DNA of 50,003 bases. Source: WSZY01 sp964559845. GTDB taxonomy: Bacteria; Pseudomonadota; Zetaproteobacteria; Mariprofundales; Mariprofundaceae. How positions within the stretch are numbered: position 1 is the stretch's first letter; each line of letters starts with the position of its first letter. This document shows, in pieces, positions 16,584 to 24,717 of this stretch. The stretch spans positions 1-50,003 of the forward strand of contig CAZLJF010000011.1 in assembly GCA_964559845.1 (NCBI GenBank). Direction: 5' to 3'. The notes under the pieces were generated by a model, which saw only the letters and a program-made list of their open reading frames with translations, was not told the DNA's origin and did not search any database. The position numbers and the translations under genes are program-made.

Positions 16584-16622
16584 CAATTGCATTCGGCGGA
16601 CACTTAACTGCCGGGGTTAGAG
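16578..16622 (+). repeat. short attC-like site of cassette 2
   Basis: AGCTAAC (16578-16584) and GTTAGAG (16616-16622) bracket an inner hairpin CGGCGG/CTGCCG (16594-16599 with 16608-16613). The 3' half (CTTAACTGCCGGGGTTAG) resembles the 3' half of ordinary attC sites. At 45 bp it is shorter than usual attC sites, so it may be truncated. Confidence 0.45.
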
Positions 16623-16716
16623 CGGCACGGCTATTGTTTGCGCACGCAAGCAGAGACAGACTGCGCGGCATGGCAACCCATTCGATATTAAGTGATGGTT
16701 CTATCCGGAGGCCGGT

Positions 16717-17478
16717 ATGAAGCTGGATGATCCGCTGCGGCCGGGCGAGGTGGCGCTGGTCGGCGCAGGGCCCGGCGACGCCTCGCTGCTGACATTGGCG
16801 GCGGCGGCGCTGATCGGCGATTGCGATGCGGTGGTGTTCGATGCGCTGGTCTCCGATGCGGTGCTGGCGCGGGTTGATCCGCAGGCCGAGCGGATTCCGG
16901 CGGGCAAGCGCGGCGGCCGGGCCTCGGTGGATCAGCGCGATATCTGCGAGATGCTGGTGCGGCTGGCCGGCGAGGGGAAGCGGGTTGTGCGTCTGAAGGG
17001 GGGCGATCCGTTCGTCTTCGGGCGGGGCGGCGAGGAGATTCGCACGCTGGCCGGGGCGGGGGTCGTTTTCCGTGTCGTGCCGGGCATCACCTCGGGCATT
17101 GCGGCGCCGGCGATGGCCGGCATCCCCGTTACCGACCGCCATGTAAACGGATCGCTCGCGTTTCTCACCGGCCACGAGGCGGTCGGCAACAGCCGCATGG
17201 CGTGGCGGGCGCTGGTCGAGGCGTTTCCGGTGCTGGTCTTCTACATGGCGGCGAGGAACCTGCCCGAGATCGCCGCAAAGCTTCTGGATGCCGGGCTTGA
17301 CGGCGAAATGCCGGTGGCGATTATCCACTCCGCCACGCTGCCGGACGAGCAGTGCCGCGAGGGGACGCTGCAACAGGCGGCTGATTCGGTTCTGGTTGCC
17401 CGTTCGCCCTCGATCGTGATTGTGGGGGAGGTCGTTTCGGCGCGCGTACCATGGAGAGAAGAGGAGTTGAGAGAATGA
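16717..17478 (+). CDS. cobA: uroporphyrinogen-III C-methyltransferase
   Basis: A 253-aa SUMT enzyme of normal length for the single-domain form. Motifs: VALVGAGPGDASLLTLAA (SAM-binding glycine loop at residues 15-21), VVFDALVSDAVL, VVRLKGGDPFVFGRGGEE and VVPGITSGIAAPAMAGIPVT. It makes precorrin-2, the substrate for sirohydrochlorin and hence for CbiX. A strong GGAGG precedes the ATG. It probably belonged to the same operon as cbiX before the cassette insertion; base composition matches those genes. It overlaps the ferredoxin gene by 4 bp. Confidence 0.95.
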   Translation: MKLDDPLRPGEVALVGAGPGDASLLTLAAAALIGDCDAVVFDALVSDAVLARVDPQAERIPAGKRGGRASVDQRDICEMLVRLAGEGKRVVRLKGGDPFVFGRGGEEIRTLAGAGVVFRVVPGITSGIAAPAMAGIPVTDRHVNGSLAFLTGHEAVGNSRMAWRALVEAFPVLVFYMAARNLPEIAAKLLDAGLDGEMPVAIIHSATLPDEQCREGTLQQAADSVLVARSPSIVIVGEVVSARVPWREEELRE

Positions 17479-17777
17479 GAAAACCGGAGATTCCACCCTA
17501 CCGTTACCATGCGATTCTCTGCTGCGGGGAGAAGTGCGATTCCGGCGCGCAGCTATTGCAGTATGCCAAGCGGCGGCTGATGGAGTGCGAAATCGGTGAT
17601 GTGCGGATGAACCGCGCCGGCTGCCTCGGCGTCTGCATGCAGGGGCCGATCATGGTGGTCTATCCGGACGGCGTCTGGTACTGCAATCTGGATGAAGCGC
17701 GGATCGACGAGATTATCGAGCGCCACTTCCGCGGCGGCGAGCCGGTGGAGGAGATTGTGTTCCATCGTGTCGGGTGA
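17475..17777 (+). CDS. thioredoxin-like [2Fe-2S] ferredoxin
   Basis: A 100-aa protein with the four-cysteine pattern of thioredoxin-fold ferredoxins: CCGEKCDSGAQLLQYAKRRL near the N-terminus and RAGCLGVCMQGPIMVVYPDG in the second half. The start at 17475 (ATGA overlap with cobA) is preferred over the in-frame ATG at 17451. Such ferredoxins often sit in cobalamin gene clusters, possibly as electron donors, but the partner is unknown. A decayed paralogue lies at 18818-18980. Confidence 0.9.
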   Translation: MRKPEIPPYRYHAILCCGEKCDSGAQLLQYAKRRLMECEIGDVRMNRAGCLGVCMQGPIMVVYPDGVWYCNLDEARIDEIIERHFRGGEPVEEIVFHRVG

Positions 17778-17793
17778 GTCAGGCCCGGATAAG

Positions 17794-17920
17794 TCAGACA
17801 GCCTCCTCCGGTTTGCGGATAACCCTCTCCTTAAACAGGCCGCCGGAAAGGGCGGTATACACCGACTTGGTGGTTGAGTAGCGTGTCAGCTTCCGCCGGG
17901 CAAAATCGTTGGCGGCGGAC
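17794..17920 (-). pseudogene. remnant of an HDOD-domain gene, C-terminal end
   Basis: Read on the minus strand, this encodes ANDFARRKLTRYSTTKSVYT, then ALSGGLF and a tail ending in PEEAV and a stop. It aligns with the C-terminus of the HDOD gene at 18977-19818 (DAFAHEHLTSYDTIEAVHAALSGGLF in sections). Only the last 40 or so codons are recognisable, with no upstream HDOD domain. It directly faces the intact ferredoxin gene. Confidence 0.7.
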
Positions 17921-17985
17921 GGGTTTACGAGGTGTAGGTGCTGACTTTGCTCAACCGGATGACCGATGCTCTGGAGGTTTAGAAG

Positions 17986-18753
17986 ATGGGGGAAGCAATG
18001 CGTGTTGTTTTCATATGCATCCTGTGTGTGCTGGCAGGCTGCAAGGCGCAGGTTACAGGCTTGCAGCGGGATGCATCTTTCACCGGCGAAAGTCTGCGTC
18101 AGGCTCCCGTGCTGGTTGCCGGCGTGTTGCCGCAGCAGGAGCCGTTACGGGTGGATGCGGTGATGCTACAAGGCGAAGCATTGCGCCAGGCTCTGATTGG
18201 TCGGCATGCGGGAGTGGAACTGATCGCCACGCGCACGTTGCTGGACAAGGCGGGGGAGTCCGTGATGCGGGCACTGTGGCTGGGTTATCTGAAAAACGGA
18301 ACGGTGGACGGGCAGGCTCTGGCTGCCGTTCATCAATGTTTTCCGGAATCACGATATCTTCTGTTGGCCCGGATCGAAACAGATCGTGTCCATCGGTATC
18401 GGGATGAAAGGGAGGAAGACATCGAGGCGGATCCGGAGCACTATCGCACGGTGATTGCCCGGGTCGTGACCCGGGATATTGCAGTTTCCCTGCTGGTGTA
18501 CGATATGAGGAACAGACTGCGTGCATGGCAAGGGAGCATTACCGAAGGCGATGAAGTTGCCAATGAATCCTCGGATACGTTTGAGCGGGATGCGGAGTTT
18601 GGAGAAGTCATTCTTTCCGGTGCCGTGAGTGCGATGATGGGGGCGCTGACGCATGGGGCGGCGGGACTGGCCGAGCCGGAAGAGCCGGCTGTGCCCGAAG
18701 CCGGAGCGATTCTTCGGCGCGTTTATAGGGGATTTGCGGAACATCTGCTTTGA
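17986..18753 (+). CDS. predicted lipoprotein of unknown function
   Basis: A 255-aa protein with a signal peptide and the lipobox VLAGC. ATG at 17986 has GGAGG 8 bases upstream; ATG at 17998 (MRVVFICILCVLAGC) is a compact alternative. The mature part contains a mixed alpha/beta region with the motif SRYLLLARIETDRVHRYRDE and an acidic loop, then a C-terminal helix ending in YRGFAEHLL. No family is recognised with certainty. It sits between the two decayed ferredoxin/HDOD remnants, so it may have arrived with or after the duplication. Confidence 0.65.
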   Translation: MGEAMRVVFICILCVLAGCKAQVTGLQRDASFTGESLRQAPVLVAGVLPQQEPLRVDAVMLQGEALRQALIGRHAGVELIATRTLLDKAGESVMRALWLGYLKNGTVDGQALAAVHQCFPESRYLLLARIETDRVHRYRDEREEDIEADPEHYRTVIARVVTRDIAVSLLVYDMRNRLRAWQGSITEGDEVANESSDTFERDAEFGEVILSGAVSAMMGALTHGAAGLAEPEEPAVPEAGAILRRVYRGFAEHLL

Positions 18754-18817
18754 ATGTTGCCATTCTGCCCGTGATGTTTGTTCAATTATGCAAGGCATTG
18801 TGTGCTTTGTTGCGTGC

Positions 18818-18980
18818 TTGCGAGCAGTAACGCAGCAGGGTGGAAAAATGGTCTATCCCGACGGGCTGCGCTCTAAATGAAGAAAAGTTTAACCGAATTA
18901 TTAACCGGCATTTCAGGCCGGGACTCATCGTCAAGGATCTGGTATTCCATCAGGAAGAGAGTAAGGTCGGAAACATTTAA
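18818..18980 (+). pseudogene. remnant of a second [2Fe-2S] ferredoxin gene, frameshifted
   Basis: ACLRAVTQQGGKMVYPDG aligns without gaps to GCLGVCMQGPIMVVYPDG of the intact ferredoxin at 17475-17777, with the fourth cysteine lost. After PDG the frame breaks. One frame further on, CALNEEKFNRIINRHF then PGLIVKDLVFHQEE continues the match to CNLDEARIDEIIERHF and VEEIVFH. The first half of the gene, with the first two cysteines, is gone. It is adjacent to the 3' end of the HDOD gene, mirroring the pair at 17475-17920. Confidence 0.72.
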
Positions 18981-19818
18981 GCTTCCTCTTTCCCCTCATT
19001 GGCAGGAGGAATCATTCCCGCCTTTTGAAGAGCCTCTTCAGCCTTCTCGAACAGGCCGCCAGATAGGGCAGCATGTACCGCCTCAATCGTGTCATATGAA
19101 GTTAGATGCTCATGAGCAAATGCATCGGCAATTGAGCAGATCTTTGCGCCAATATGACCACTGTTAAGGTGATGTCCGCCAACGACTTCGACAATCTCAT
19201 TCGGTATACCCCACCGGGTAAGGATAAAACTGCCCGCCTCGGCATGATCCATGCCATAATGGGCGTTCTCCGCCTGGTTCAGTTCGTCGCCGAACTGCCT
19301 GAACTGCTCTCTTTCAAAGTATAATGGATCGACACGAATGCCGAGTATGGCCTTGCCGATATCATGAAGCAGGCCAGCCACGAACATAGTTTCCGGACAC
19401 GGGACAGCCATATCGTTCGGAAGTTTGCCGGTCAGCTGTCTGGACAGCAGGCCAACAGCAAAGGCATGAGTCCAGAATGCCCGGATCGCGGCAATACCGG
19501 CAGGAATTGCAAATCCATAAAGCAGGGACATGGAAAGGGCAATACCGATGTTTCGTTTGTACCCAGTCTGACAATGGCCTGTGAAAGGCTGCTGACAGGC
19601 GTGTTCATCGGATTGTAGGCGGGTGAGTTGGCAGCTTTCATGACCATGACGGTTGTGGCCTGGTCGGTTCGGATAATCCTGGCAATATCGTCGGCATTTG
19701 AGTCCGGGTCATTGGCGATGTGTTGAATTTTCAGAAAACGATCCGGCAGGGTTGGCAACTCCTCAATGATATTGAGCAGTTCCAGTGTGTGTTCTCGTGA
19801 TTGCACCTGTCTGTTCAT
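18977..19818 (-). pseudogene. HDOD-domain protein gene with one frameshift
   Basis: Read from 19818, the N-terminal half encodes LLNIIEELPTLPDRFLKIQHI, NADDIARIIRTDQATTVMVMKAAN and SSLSQAIVRLGTNE, the start of an HDOD domain. Near 19549-19552 one base is missing, and the match continues in the next frame as IGIALSMSLLYGFAIP, with FVAGLLHDIGKAIL and WGIPNEIVEVVGGHHL following. Together they give a complete protein of about 280 aa. HDOD proteins are regulatory HD-superfamily domains, often acting in signalling or stress responses. Either the gene is freshly inactivated or this is a draft-sequence error. The start ATG lacks a strong ribosome site. Confidence 0.75.
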
Positions 19819-19858
19819 GCATGTTTTGAAGCAATATATATGCCATAACCGTTTGGCG

Positions 19859-20455
19859 TTACCATGCGGCAGCCAGACCGGCCAGCTTCTCATAAACGGG
19901 GAAAACCATGCCGCTGCCGATTGTCCGGTCCGGCAGTGGCGAGGCTGCCAATATAATATAAATCCCGACCTGATAACGCCTGATGACCCCTCTCTGTAAT
20001 GCTTGTCCGAATTTTGAATAAAGTAACGACTCTCCGACCCATTGGCCAGGCAACGGCAGCAGATGCAGGCAGGCCATGCAGAGGTTGTAAAACATGAATA
20101 CCTTTGCCCACCAGTGGTGCAGCGGGGGAAGCCCAGTAGGGGAGTGGTGCCTCAGGCTCCAGCTGTAGAGCAGAAGGCCCAGTCCACAGAGTGCCAGATG
20201 TGTCAGACAACGATAGATGGCTGTCCGGTGGCCTCTTTGCAGGGGGTGCGGCAGTGCAAAAATGATGCCGCGGGTAAAGAAAATGGCAGCCATCCACGGC
20301 AGCCATGTGCCTGCCCAGCTGACTGCATAAAAAGGGTGGGGTGCAGGCTGGCGTATCAATCCGGACTCAACCAGGCTGACAGTTGTCAGAGAGATGAGCA
20401 CAGGCAGTGAGTAAAGAATAAACTGTCTGATTACGATCTCCAGCCAGGCATCCAT
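19859..20455 (-). CDS. small polytopic membrane protein
   Basis: A 198-aa protein with about five hydrophobic segments (for example QFILYSLPVLISLTTVSLVE, LPWMAAIFFTRGIIFALP and ALCGLGLLLYSWSL). A segment reading NLCMACLHLLPLPGQWVGES faintly recalls the LNLLPIPPLDG motif of site-2-protease-like (M50) membrane proteins. The HExxH zinc motif of that family is not seen, so protease activity should not be assumed. GGGAGA precedes the ATG, which lies 2 bp after the stop of the DUF839-like gene, so they are cotranscribed. Confidence 0.65.
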   Translation of the reverse strand: MDAWLEIVIRQFILYSLPVLISLTTVSLVESGLIRQPAPHPFYAVSWAGTWLPWMAAIFFTRGIIFALPHPLQRGHRTAIYRCLTHLALCGLGLLLYSWSLRHHSPTGLPPLHHWWAKVFMFYNLCMACLHLLPLPGQWVGESLLYSKFGQALQRGVIRRYQVGIYIILAASPLPDRTIGSGMVFPVYEKLAGLAAAW

Positions 20456-20457
20456 GG

Positions 20458-21489
20458 CTATTCTCCCGGCGTTTGTTTGATCCGGATCGTCATATCCGGT
20501 CCGAAGCTGTTGTGCTGAAGATTGAAATAGATGGAGCCATCGGCACCGCTCTCCACGCCGGTGATTTCGGCGAAACGGTGGGATGCGACCTGTGTCATGT
20601 TTTTACCATCCCATGCCCACAGGCTGGAGGGAGAGTTGTCATCGGTGATCCATAACCAGCCACGTTTGCTATCCCACTCAAGATTATCCGGATGGCTGAT
20701 ATCGGCATACTCAAGGTAGGGAGCAAGTTCGGGGCTTGTGCCGCTGTCATCCAGTACCCAGATACGTCCCTGTTTGCCTTTTGAAGCTGTCTCCGCCATT
20801 AGTATGCGGCCATCCGGAAGAGGTTCCATATCTTCCAGACGGTCAAAGAGCCGGCCATGCAGCACTTCGGCCTTGAATCTGGCGTCGTGCGGTGTATTGA
20901 TGTGCAGCCAGCCTTTGGTGTGATGCAGTACAAAGAGTTCGCCGCTCTCCAGTGTCAAGCGGTAAAGGCAGCCCTCGGACCACTCATCTGCCAGATAGAG
21001 ATATTGACCATCTTTTGAGAAGGCCATGCCTTCATGTGAAAAGCGGCCGGTAGCCGGCATGGAGAGAATAGCAGGATGACTGCTGACCAGCCGATTGCGA
21101 TCCAGCCGCTGTTCCGGTGTGACAGTGGCAGGCGATGTAATATGAACGACCAGGCCATCGGCAACCTCTTCACCCAGCCAGATATCTCCATGGCGATCCA
21201 TTTTCAGACCATCAGCACGATCCAGACCGTACAGCAGGATCTCCCTCTTGCCTGTTTCCAGACCGATACGAACCAGTGATGGTGAGAGCATGTTGGATGC
21301 AGTTTCACAGCTGACAAAGAGTGTTTTTTCATCCCCCGAAAGTATCAGCATGTCGGGCAGTTCATCCTGCCATTGACTAATCACCTCTGATTGCCACGCC
21401 GGTGCAAGCATCAGGCCGGCTTCCTGTTTGCAGGATGAGGCGAACAGCAGTATGGCAATGAGCAGCGTCGATCGGGTGGCTTGTAACAT
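20458..21489 (-). CDS. PhoX/DUF839-like beta-propeller lipoprotein
   Basis: A 343-aa exported protein with a lipobox-like FASSC after an N-terminal hydrophobic stretch. The fold is a beta-propeller of DUF839/PhoX type: LEDMEPLPDGRILMAETAS, then GRIWVLD, HPDNLEWDSKRGWLWITDD, FAEITGVESGADGSIYFN and LQHNSFGPD give the usual sequence of blades. PhoX proteins are Ca-dependent alkaline phosphatases; whether the metal ligands are all kept cannot be judged by eye. ATG at 21489 is chosen over an upstream GTG at 21516. The MFS gene is divergent and nearly abutting. Confidence 0.7.
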   Translation of the reverse strand: MLQATRSTLLIAILLFASSCKQEAGLMLAPAWQSEVISQWQDELPDMLILSGDEKTLFVSCETASNMLSPSLVRIGLETGKREILLYGLDRADGLKMDRHGDIWLGEEVADGLVVHITSPATVTPEQRLDRNRLVSSHPAILSMPATGRFSHEGMAFSKDGQYLYLADEWSEGCLYRLTLESGELFVLHHTKGWLHINTPHDARFKAEVLHGRLFDRLEDMEPLPDGRILMAETASKGKQGRIWVLDDSGTSPELAPYLEYADISHPDNLEWDSKRGWLWITDDNSPSSLWAWDGKNMTQVASHRFAEITGVESGADGSIYFNLQHNSFGPDMTIRIKQTPGE

Positions 21490-21553
21490 GCGATGATGAT
21501 TGTCGATTCGCACCAATGCTGCAACCGGCGGGGTGGGGCGCTATGCTGTGCGA

Positions 21554-22690
21554 ATGGTTTCCACCGCTTCCCTGCATGCTATCCGGCTCTTTTATGCCGC
21601 CTATTTTGCCGCCATGGGGCTCATTCTCCCCTTCTTTCCGGTATATCTGGCCGAAAGAGGACTGGACGTAGTCACCATCGGCGTGATGACGGGGCTGCTT
21701 GCCGTTGCCAAGGTCATGGCTCCGCCCTGGGTGGGACACCTGGCAGATCATCGCCCATCCGGGCATGCACGCCGTTTTATTGTTGCTGCGGCTGTTATTG
21801 CGGCGCTGTTTGCAGTTACCCTGAATTATGTTCATGAAATATGGCTGCTGGCGGCTGTCGTACTCATATTCGGGATCTTGTGGTCGGCGATTCTGCCGTT
21901 AACCGATGGCCTTTCGGTCACCATCTCCGAAGCTGCACTGGCAGATTATGGACGTCTTCGGGTATGGGGTTCGATCGGTTTTGTTGTCGCCTCGCTTGCC
22001 GGTGGCGCATGGCTGGCCGATGGCAGAATGGGGCAGTTTCCTCTCTGGCTTTTTGCGCTGATGCTGATGCTGGCCGCTGCCGCCATCAGGTTTCCCGATC
22101 ATCGCATGCTTCCGGTGGAGCGCATGGGGCTCGATCACCGCTTTGGCAGCGATTTTATGCTTTTGCTGCTTGTCAGCTTTCTGATGCAGGTATCACATGG
22201 CGCCTATTATGGCTTTTATAGTCTTTATCTGGTCGAGATCGGTTATCAGGGCTGGCAGGTCGGGGCTTTCTGGGTGCTGGGGGTGGTGGCCGAGATTATT
22301 CTTATGTGGGGTTGGTCCCGGCCGCTGCAACAGGCGGCTCCGGCCCGGGTATTGTCACTCTCTCTTCTCCTTGCCGCCATACGCTGGCTGGGTATCGGTG
22401 TAACCGAGGTGTGGTATGGGCTGCTCTTCTGGCAACTGCTTCATGCCGCAAGTTTTGCTGCTTTCCACCTGTCAGCCATTGCATGGGTCAAACGCCTTGC
22501 TCCTGCAAAACGTCATGCCACGGCACAGGGGTGGTATTCGGCATCAGGATTCGGCCTGGGAAGCATGGTTGGCATTATGGGAGGTGGCGTCATCGTGGCT
22601 TCCGGAGGTTATGATCTCGCCTTTTTTGCCTGTGCGCTGATTGCGCTTGCGGGTATGGTACTGGCCCGGAGGTTGCCACGATACGTATGA
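21554..22690 (+). CDS. MFS transporter, MFS_1-like (HcaT/3-phenylpropionate type)
   Basis: A 378-aa permease with about 12 hydrophobic segments. It begins LHAIRLFYAAYFAAMGLILP, then FFPVYLAERGL, and contains APPWVGHLAD, DYGRLRVWGSIGFVV and AAFHLSAIAWVKRLAP, the pattern of the MFS_1-like group. The substrate is unknown. ATG at 21554 is preferred to one at 21500, which would overlap the divergent gene. The stop overlaps the ATP-grasp start by 4 bp, so the two work from one transcript. Confidence 0.82.
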   Translation: MVSTASLHAIRLFYAAYFAAMGLILPFFPVYLAERGLDVVTIGVMTGLLAVAKVMAPPWVGHLADHRPSGHARRFIVAAAVIAALFAVTLNYVHEIWLLAAVVLIFGILWSAILPLTDGLSVTISEAALADYGRLRVWGSIGFVVASLAGGAWLADGRMGQFPLWLFALMLMLAAAAIRFPDHRMLPVERMGLDHRFGSDFMLLLLVSFLMQVSHGAYYGFYSLYLVEIGYQGWQVGAFWVLGVVAEIILMWGWSRPLQQAAPARVLSLSLLLAAIRWLGIGVTEVWYGLLFWQLLHAASFAAFHLSAIAWVKRLAPAKRHATAQGWYSASGFGLGSMVGIMGGGVIVASGGYDLAFFACALIALAGMVLARRLPRYV

Positions 22691-23865
22691 AGATGCCCAT
22701 GATTATCCATGATCTGCAGGATTCGCAGATGTTTGCACTGGCGCAGGCCGCCGGCCGTGCAGGTATTCCGGTAAAGGGGCTGGCATCATCGGATATGCCC
22801 TGGATTCGGCAGAGCCGCTATGTGAAGTCGCTGGATATTGTTCCCAGTTTGGGAGACGTGCCGGAAAGTGTTTATGCACTGAATCTTAAAAACACAGGGA
22901 AATCAGGAGTGTGGCTGCCATGCGTAGATGATATCGCCATGTTTACGGCCAGTTTCAAGTCGTTTTTGTGCAGTCGTGGACTCTCTTTTCTGATTGCCGA
23001 TGCCGGGAGTATGGAACAGGCGGATATTGCCGCATTGCATGGCTGTTACGGTGCATTGCATATCCCGCCGACTCACTGGTGGACATGGGACAGGCTTTGC
23101 GATGCGATGGATACTCTGGATTATCCAATTATATTGAAATCGGTGCGTGGGCACTTTCGGGTATTTAAGTCTGCGGCGGAGCTGCATCTCTTTGTGACGG
23201 AGGCCGGTGAAGAGGTTTCGCACTTTAAACAGCGGACTCAGCAGTATATTCCGGGTGGTGTACAGTGCATGGCTACGGCGATGCTGCTGTTTGATAAAGA
23301 TTCAAGGCCGGTAAGAGGGTTTACCGGCCGGCGTTTAAGGGTGACTGAGACAGCCTTTGGCCCATTCGGCGAAACTACGGCTGCAAGAGCTGAGTGGATA
23401 CCTGAGCTTTATGAAGGTGCCTGTGAACTGTTGTCGGCCATGAAATGGCAGGGGTTTGCGGAAGTGGAGTGCAAGCAGGATGCGGATGGGCGATGGTATG
23501 TGCTCGAAATCAATCCGCGCCTGTCGGGCTGGGCATGTCTGGCCGAGGCGGATGGCGCGGGCTTTCTGCAGGCTTATTATCAAATTTGTGCGCATGAAAC
23601 ATGTTTGGACGAGGCATGTTTGCAGCGTTCAAGGGCCGAATATGTACGCATGGTTGCTGCCGGATTTCATGCACCTGACTGGCTGGCGGCATCTGATTTA
23701 TCAACGGGAAAGTGGTCACGTATCCGGCGTCTTATATGTGAACTGTGGCGGGTGGTTCGGGCCTGGCCTCAGGTTTTGCCGGGGGCAATGGACTGGCGCG
23801 ATAGAAAAGCCTCGTGGGAGATATTCAAATATACGCTCCGTAAGGCTGGTTGGCTACGTGACTGA
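22687..23865 (+). CDS. ATP-grasp superfamily ligase of unknown substrate
   Basis: A 392-aa protein. An N-terminal pre-ATP-grasp domain (DSQMFALAQAAGRAGIPVKGL) is followed by ATP-grasp elements: LDYPIILKSVRG (the lysine in the LKS motif binds ATP), QQYIPGG, and WQGFAEVECKQDADGRWYVLEINPRLSGW, shown in part, with the EINPR metal-binding motif. Such enzymes make amide, peptide or carboxylate-amine bonds. It is coupled to the MFS gene, and its 3' end overlaps by 12 bp the 3' end of the HprK-like gene of the neighbouring peptide cluster. Belonging to that cluster is possible but unproven. Confidence 0.8.
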   Translation: MKMPMIIHDLQDSQMFALAQAAGRAGIPVKGLASSDMPWIRQSRYVKSLDIVPSLGDVPESVYALNLKNTGKSGVWLPCVDDIAMFTASFKSFLCSRGLSFLIADAGSMEQADIAALHGCYGALHIPPTHWWTWDRLCDAMDTLDYPIILKSVRGHFRVFKSAAELHLFVTEAGEEVSHFKQRTQQYIPGGVQCMATAMLLFDKDSRPVRGFTGRRLRVTETAFGPFGETTAARAEWIPELYEGACELLSAMKWQGFAEVECKQDADGRWYVLEINPRLSGWACLAEADGAGFLQAYYQICAHETCLDEACLQRSRAEYVRMVAAGFHAPDWLAASDLSTGKWSRIRRLICELWRVVRAWPQVLPGAMDWRDRKASWEIFKYTLRKAGWLRD

Positions 23866-24717
23866 TGTGATGTGATCCCATGCGGCATGGACATCGGAGA
23901 ATGTCAGGCGGAAACACTGTGTATCCGCAGGCAATCGCCGGTTGAGCATTTTGACGCGATCAGATGGGCGGATGCCTTGATGCAGGTGATGCGGCAGCTC
24001 CATCAGGACTTCGCTACGGCGGATAGGGGTAAGTTGTGCCGGTGGCGCATCTGCATCAAAGCGCGGAAATACCAAACGTGTTAATGGCAAATGGCGATGT
24101 TCGATTTGTGTGGGATGCCAGAGTTGCAAGGTTTGCTCTGTACCCTGATGATCGGGGAAAGTGAAAAATGTGCGTGTGAACTTGCCGCTATTGAGCATAT
24201 CCTCATGGCTGAAAGCAGGATGGATGAGTGTATCCCATTGCATGGGGCGAGGCATGGGGGCAATATGACCCTGCTTATCGAGTAAACTGAACTCATCGGT
24301 CATATAGCGGCAGCCATTAAGCAGTCCTGTCGTGGTAATGCTGCTTTTTCCCGCCCCGGAGTGGCCTGCAAACATCCAGGCTTCATCGCCCATGGCGACA
24401 CAGCCTGCATGCAGCGATAGAAACTCAGGAAAAATGCGTTGAATCACTTGTGTGTAAAGCTGGATCTCAAAGGCGGCTGTGATTTCTCGCGCATCCTGGG
24501 CATGCCAAAGCTCATGGATACCGTCCAAAATCAGATAGTGGTGGTCGCCGTTGCTTAAAATATCAAATGTCAGGTTGCTTTTATGATCGTTATGCCGGGC
24601 ATACAAAGCGATAAATTGATGCAAATCGGCATGGTTGTCCAGGCTGTTGCCGGAGAGAGTAATCCACTGATTGGCGATGCTGAAATGGCTTTGCCAATCC
24701 TTGTATATACTGCTCAC
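23854..24717 (-). CDS. HprK-related kinase of a PqqD/RiPP-type cluster
   Basis: A 287-aa protein. The core is LSLHAGCVAMGDEAWMFAG, then HSGAGKSS, with the P-loop at residues 118-125, and YMTDEF with the DE pair at 141-142. This is the HPr kinase/PEP-carboxykinase-like fold seen in the so-called HPr-rel-A systems. It has no HPr-binding N-terminal domain of classical HprK. It may phosphorylate the precursor peptide or an intermediate. Its GTG start overlaps the PqqD-like gene stop by 4 bp. Confidence 0.78.
   Translation of the reverse strand: MSSIYKDWQSHFSIANQWITLSGNSLDNHADLHQFIALYARHNDHKSNLTFDILSNGDHHYLILDGIHELWHAQDAREITAAFEIQLYTQVIQRIFPEFLSLHAGCVAMGDEAWMFAGHSGAGKSSITTTGLLNGCRYMTDEFSLLDKQGHIAPMPRPMQWDTLIHPAFSHEDMLNSGKFTRTFFTFPDHQGTEQTLQLWHPTQIEHRHLPLTRLVFPRFDADAPPAQLTPIRRSEVLMELPHHLHQGIRPSDRVKMLNRRLPADTQCFRLTFSDVHAAWDHITSVT

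Larger units (their letters stand above)
15953..16616 (+). mobile_element. integron-type gene cassette 2 (toxin-antitoxin pair)
   Basis: It begins TTAGCC directly after the G that ends cassette 1, and ends at the G of GTTAGAG (16616-16622). Its R'' box AGCTAAC (16578-16584) matches the expected reverse complement of GTTAGCC (GGCTAAC) at 6 of 7 bases. The toxin stop codon TAA lies inside this box. Toxin-antitoxin pairs with their own promoters are commonly found in chromosomal integron cassettes. Base composition is close to the host's, unlike cassette 1. The assignment is weaker than for cassette 1 because the 3' hairpin is short. Confidence 0.58.

Noticed and set aside
18653..18880. A 75-codon plus-strand gene
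   Set aside because: Its end is the ferredoxin remnant and its beginning is the end of the lipoprotein gene in another frame. It is a chance join.
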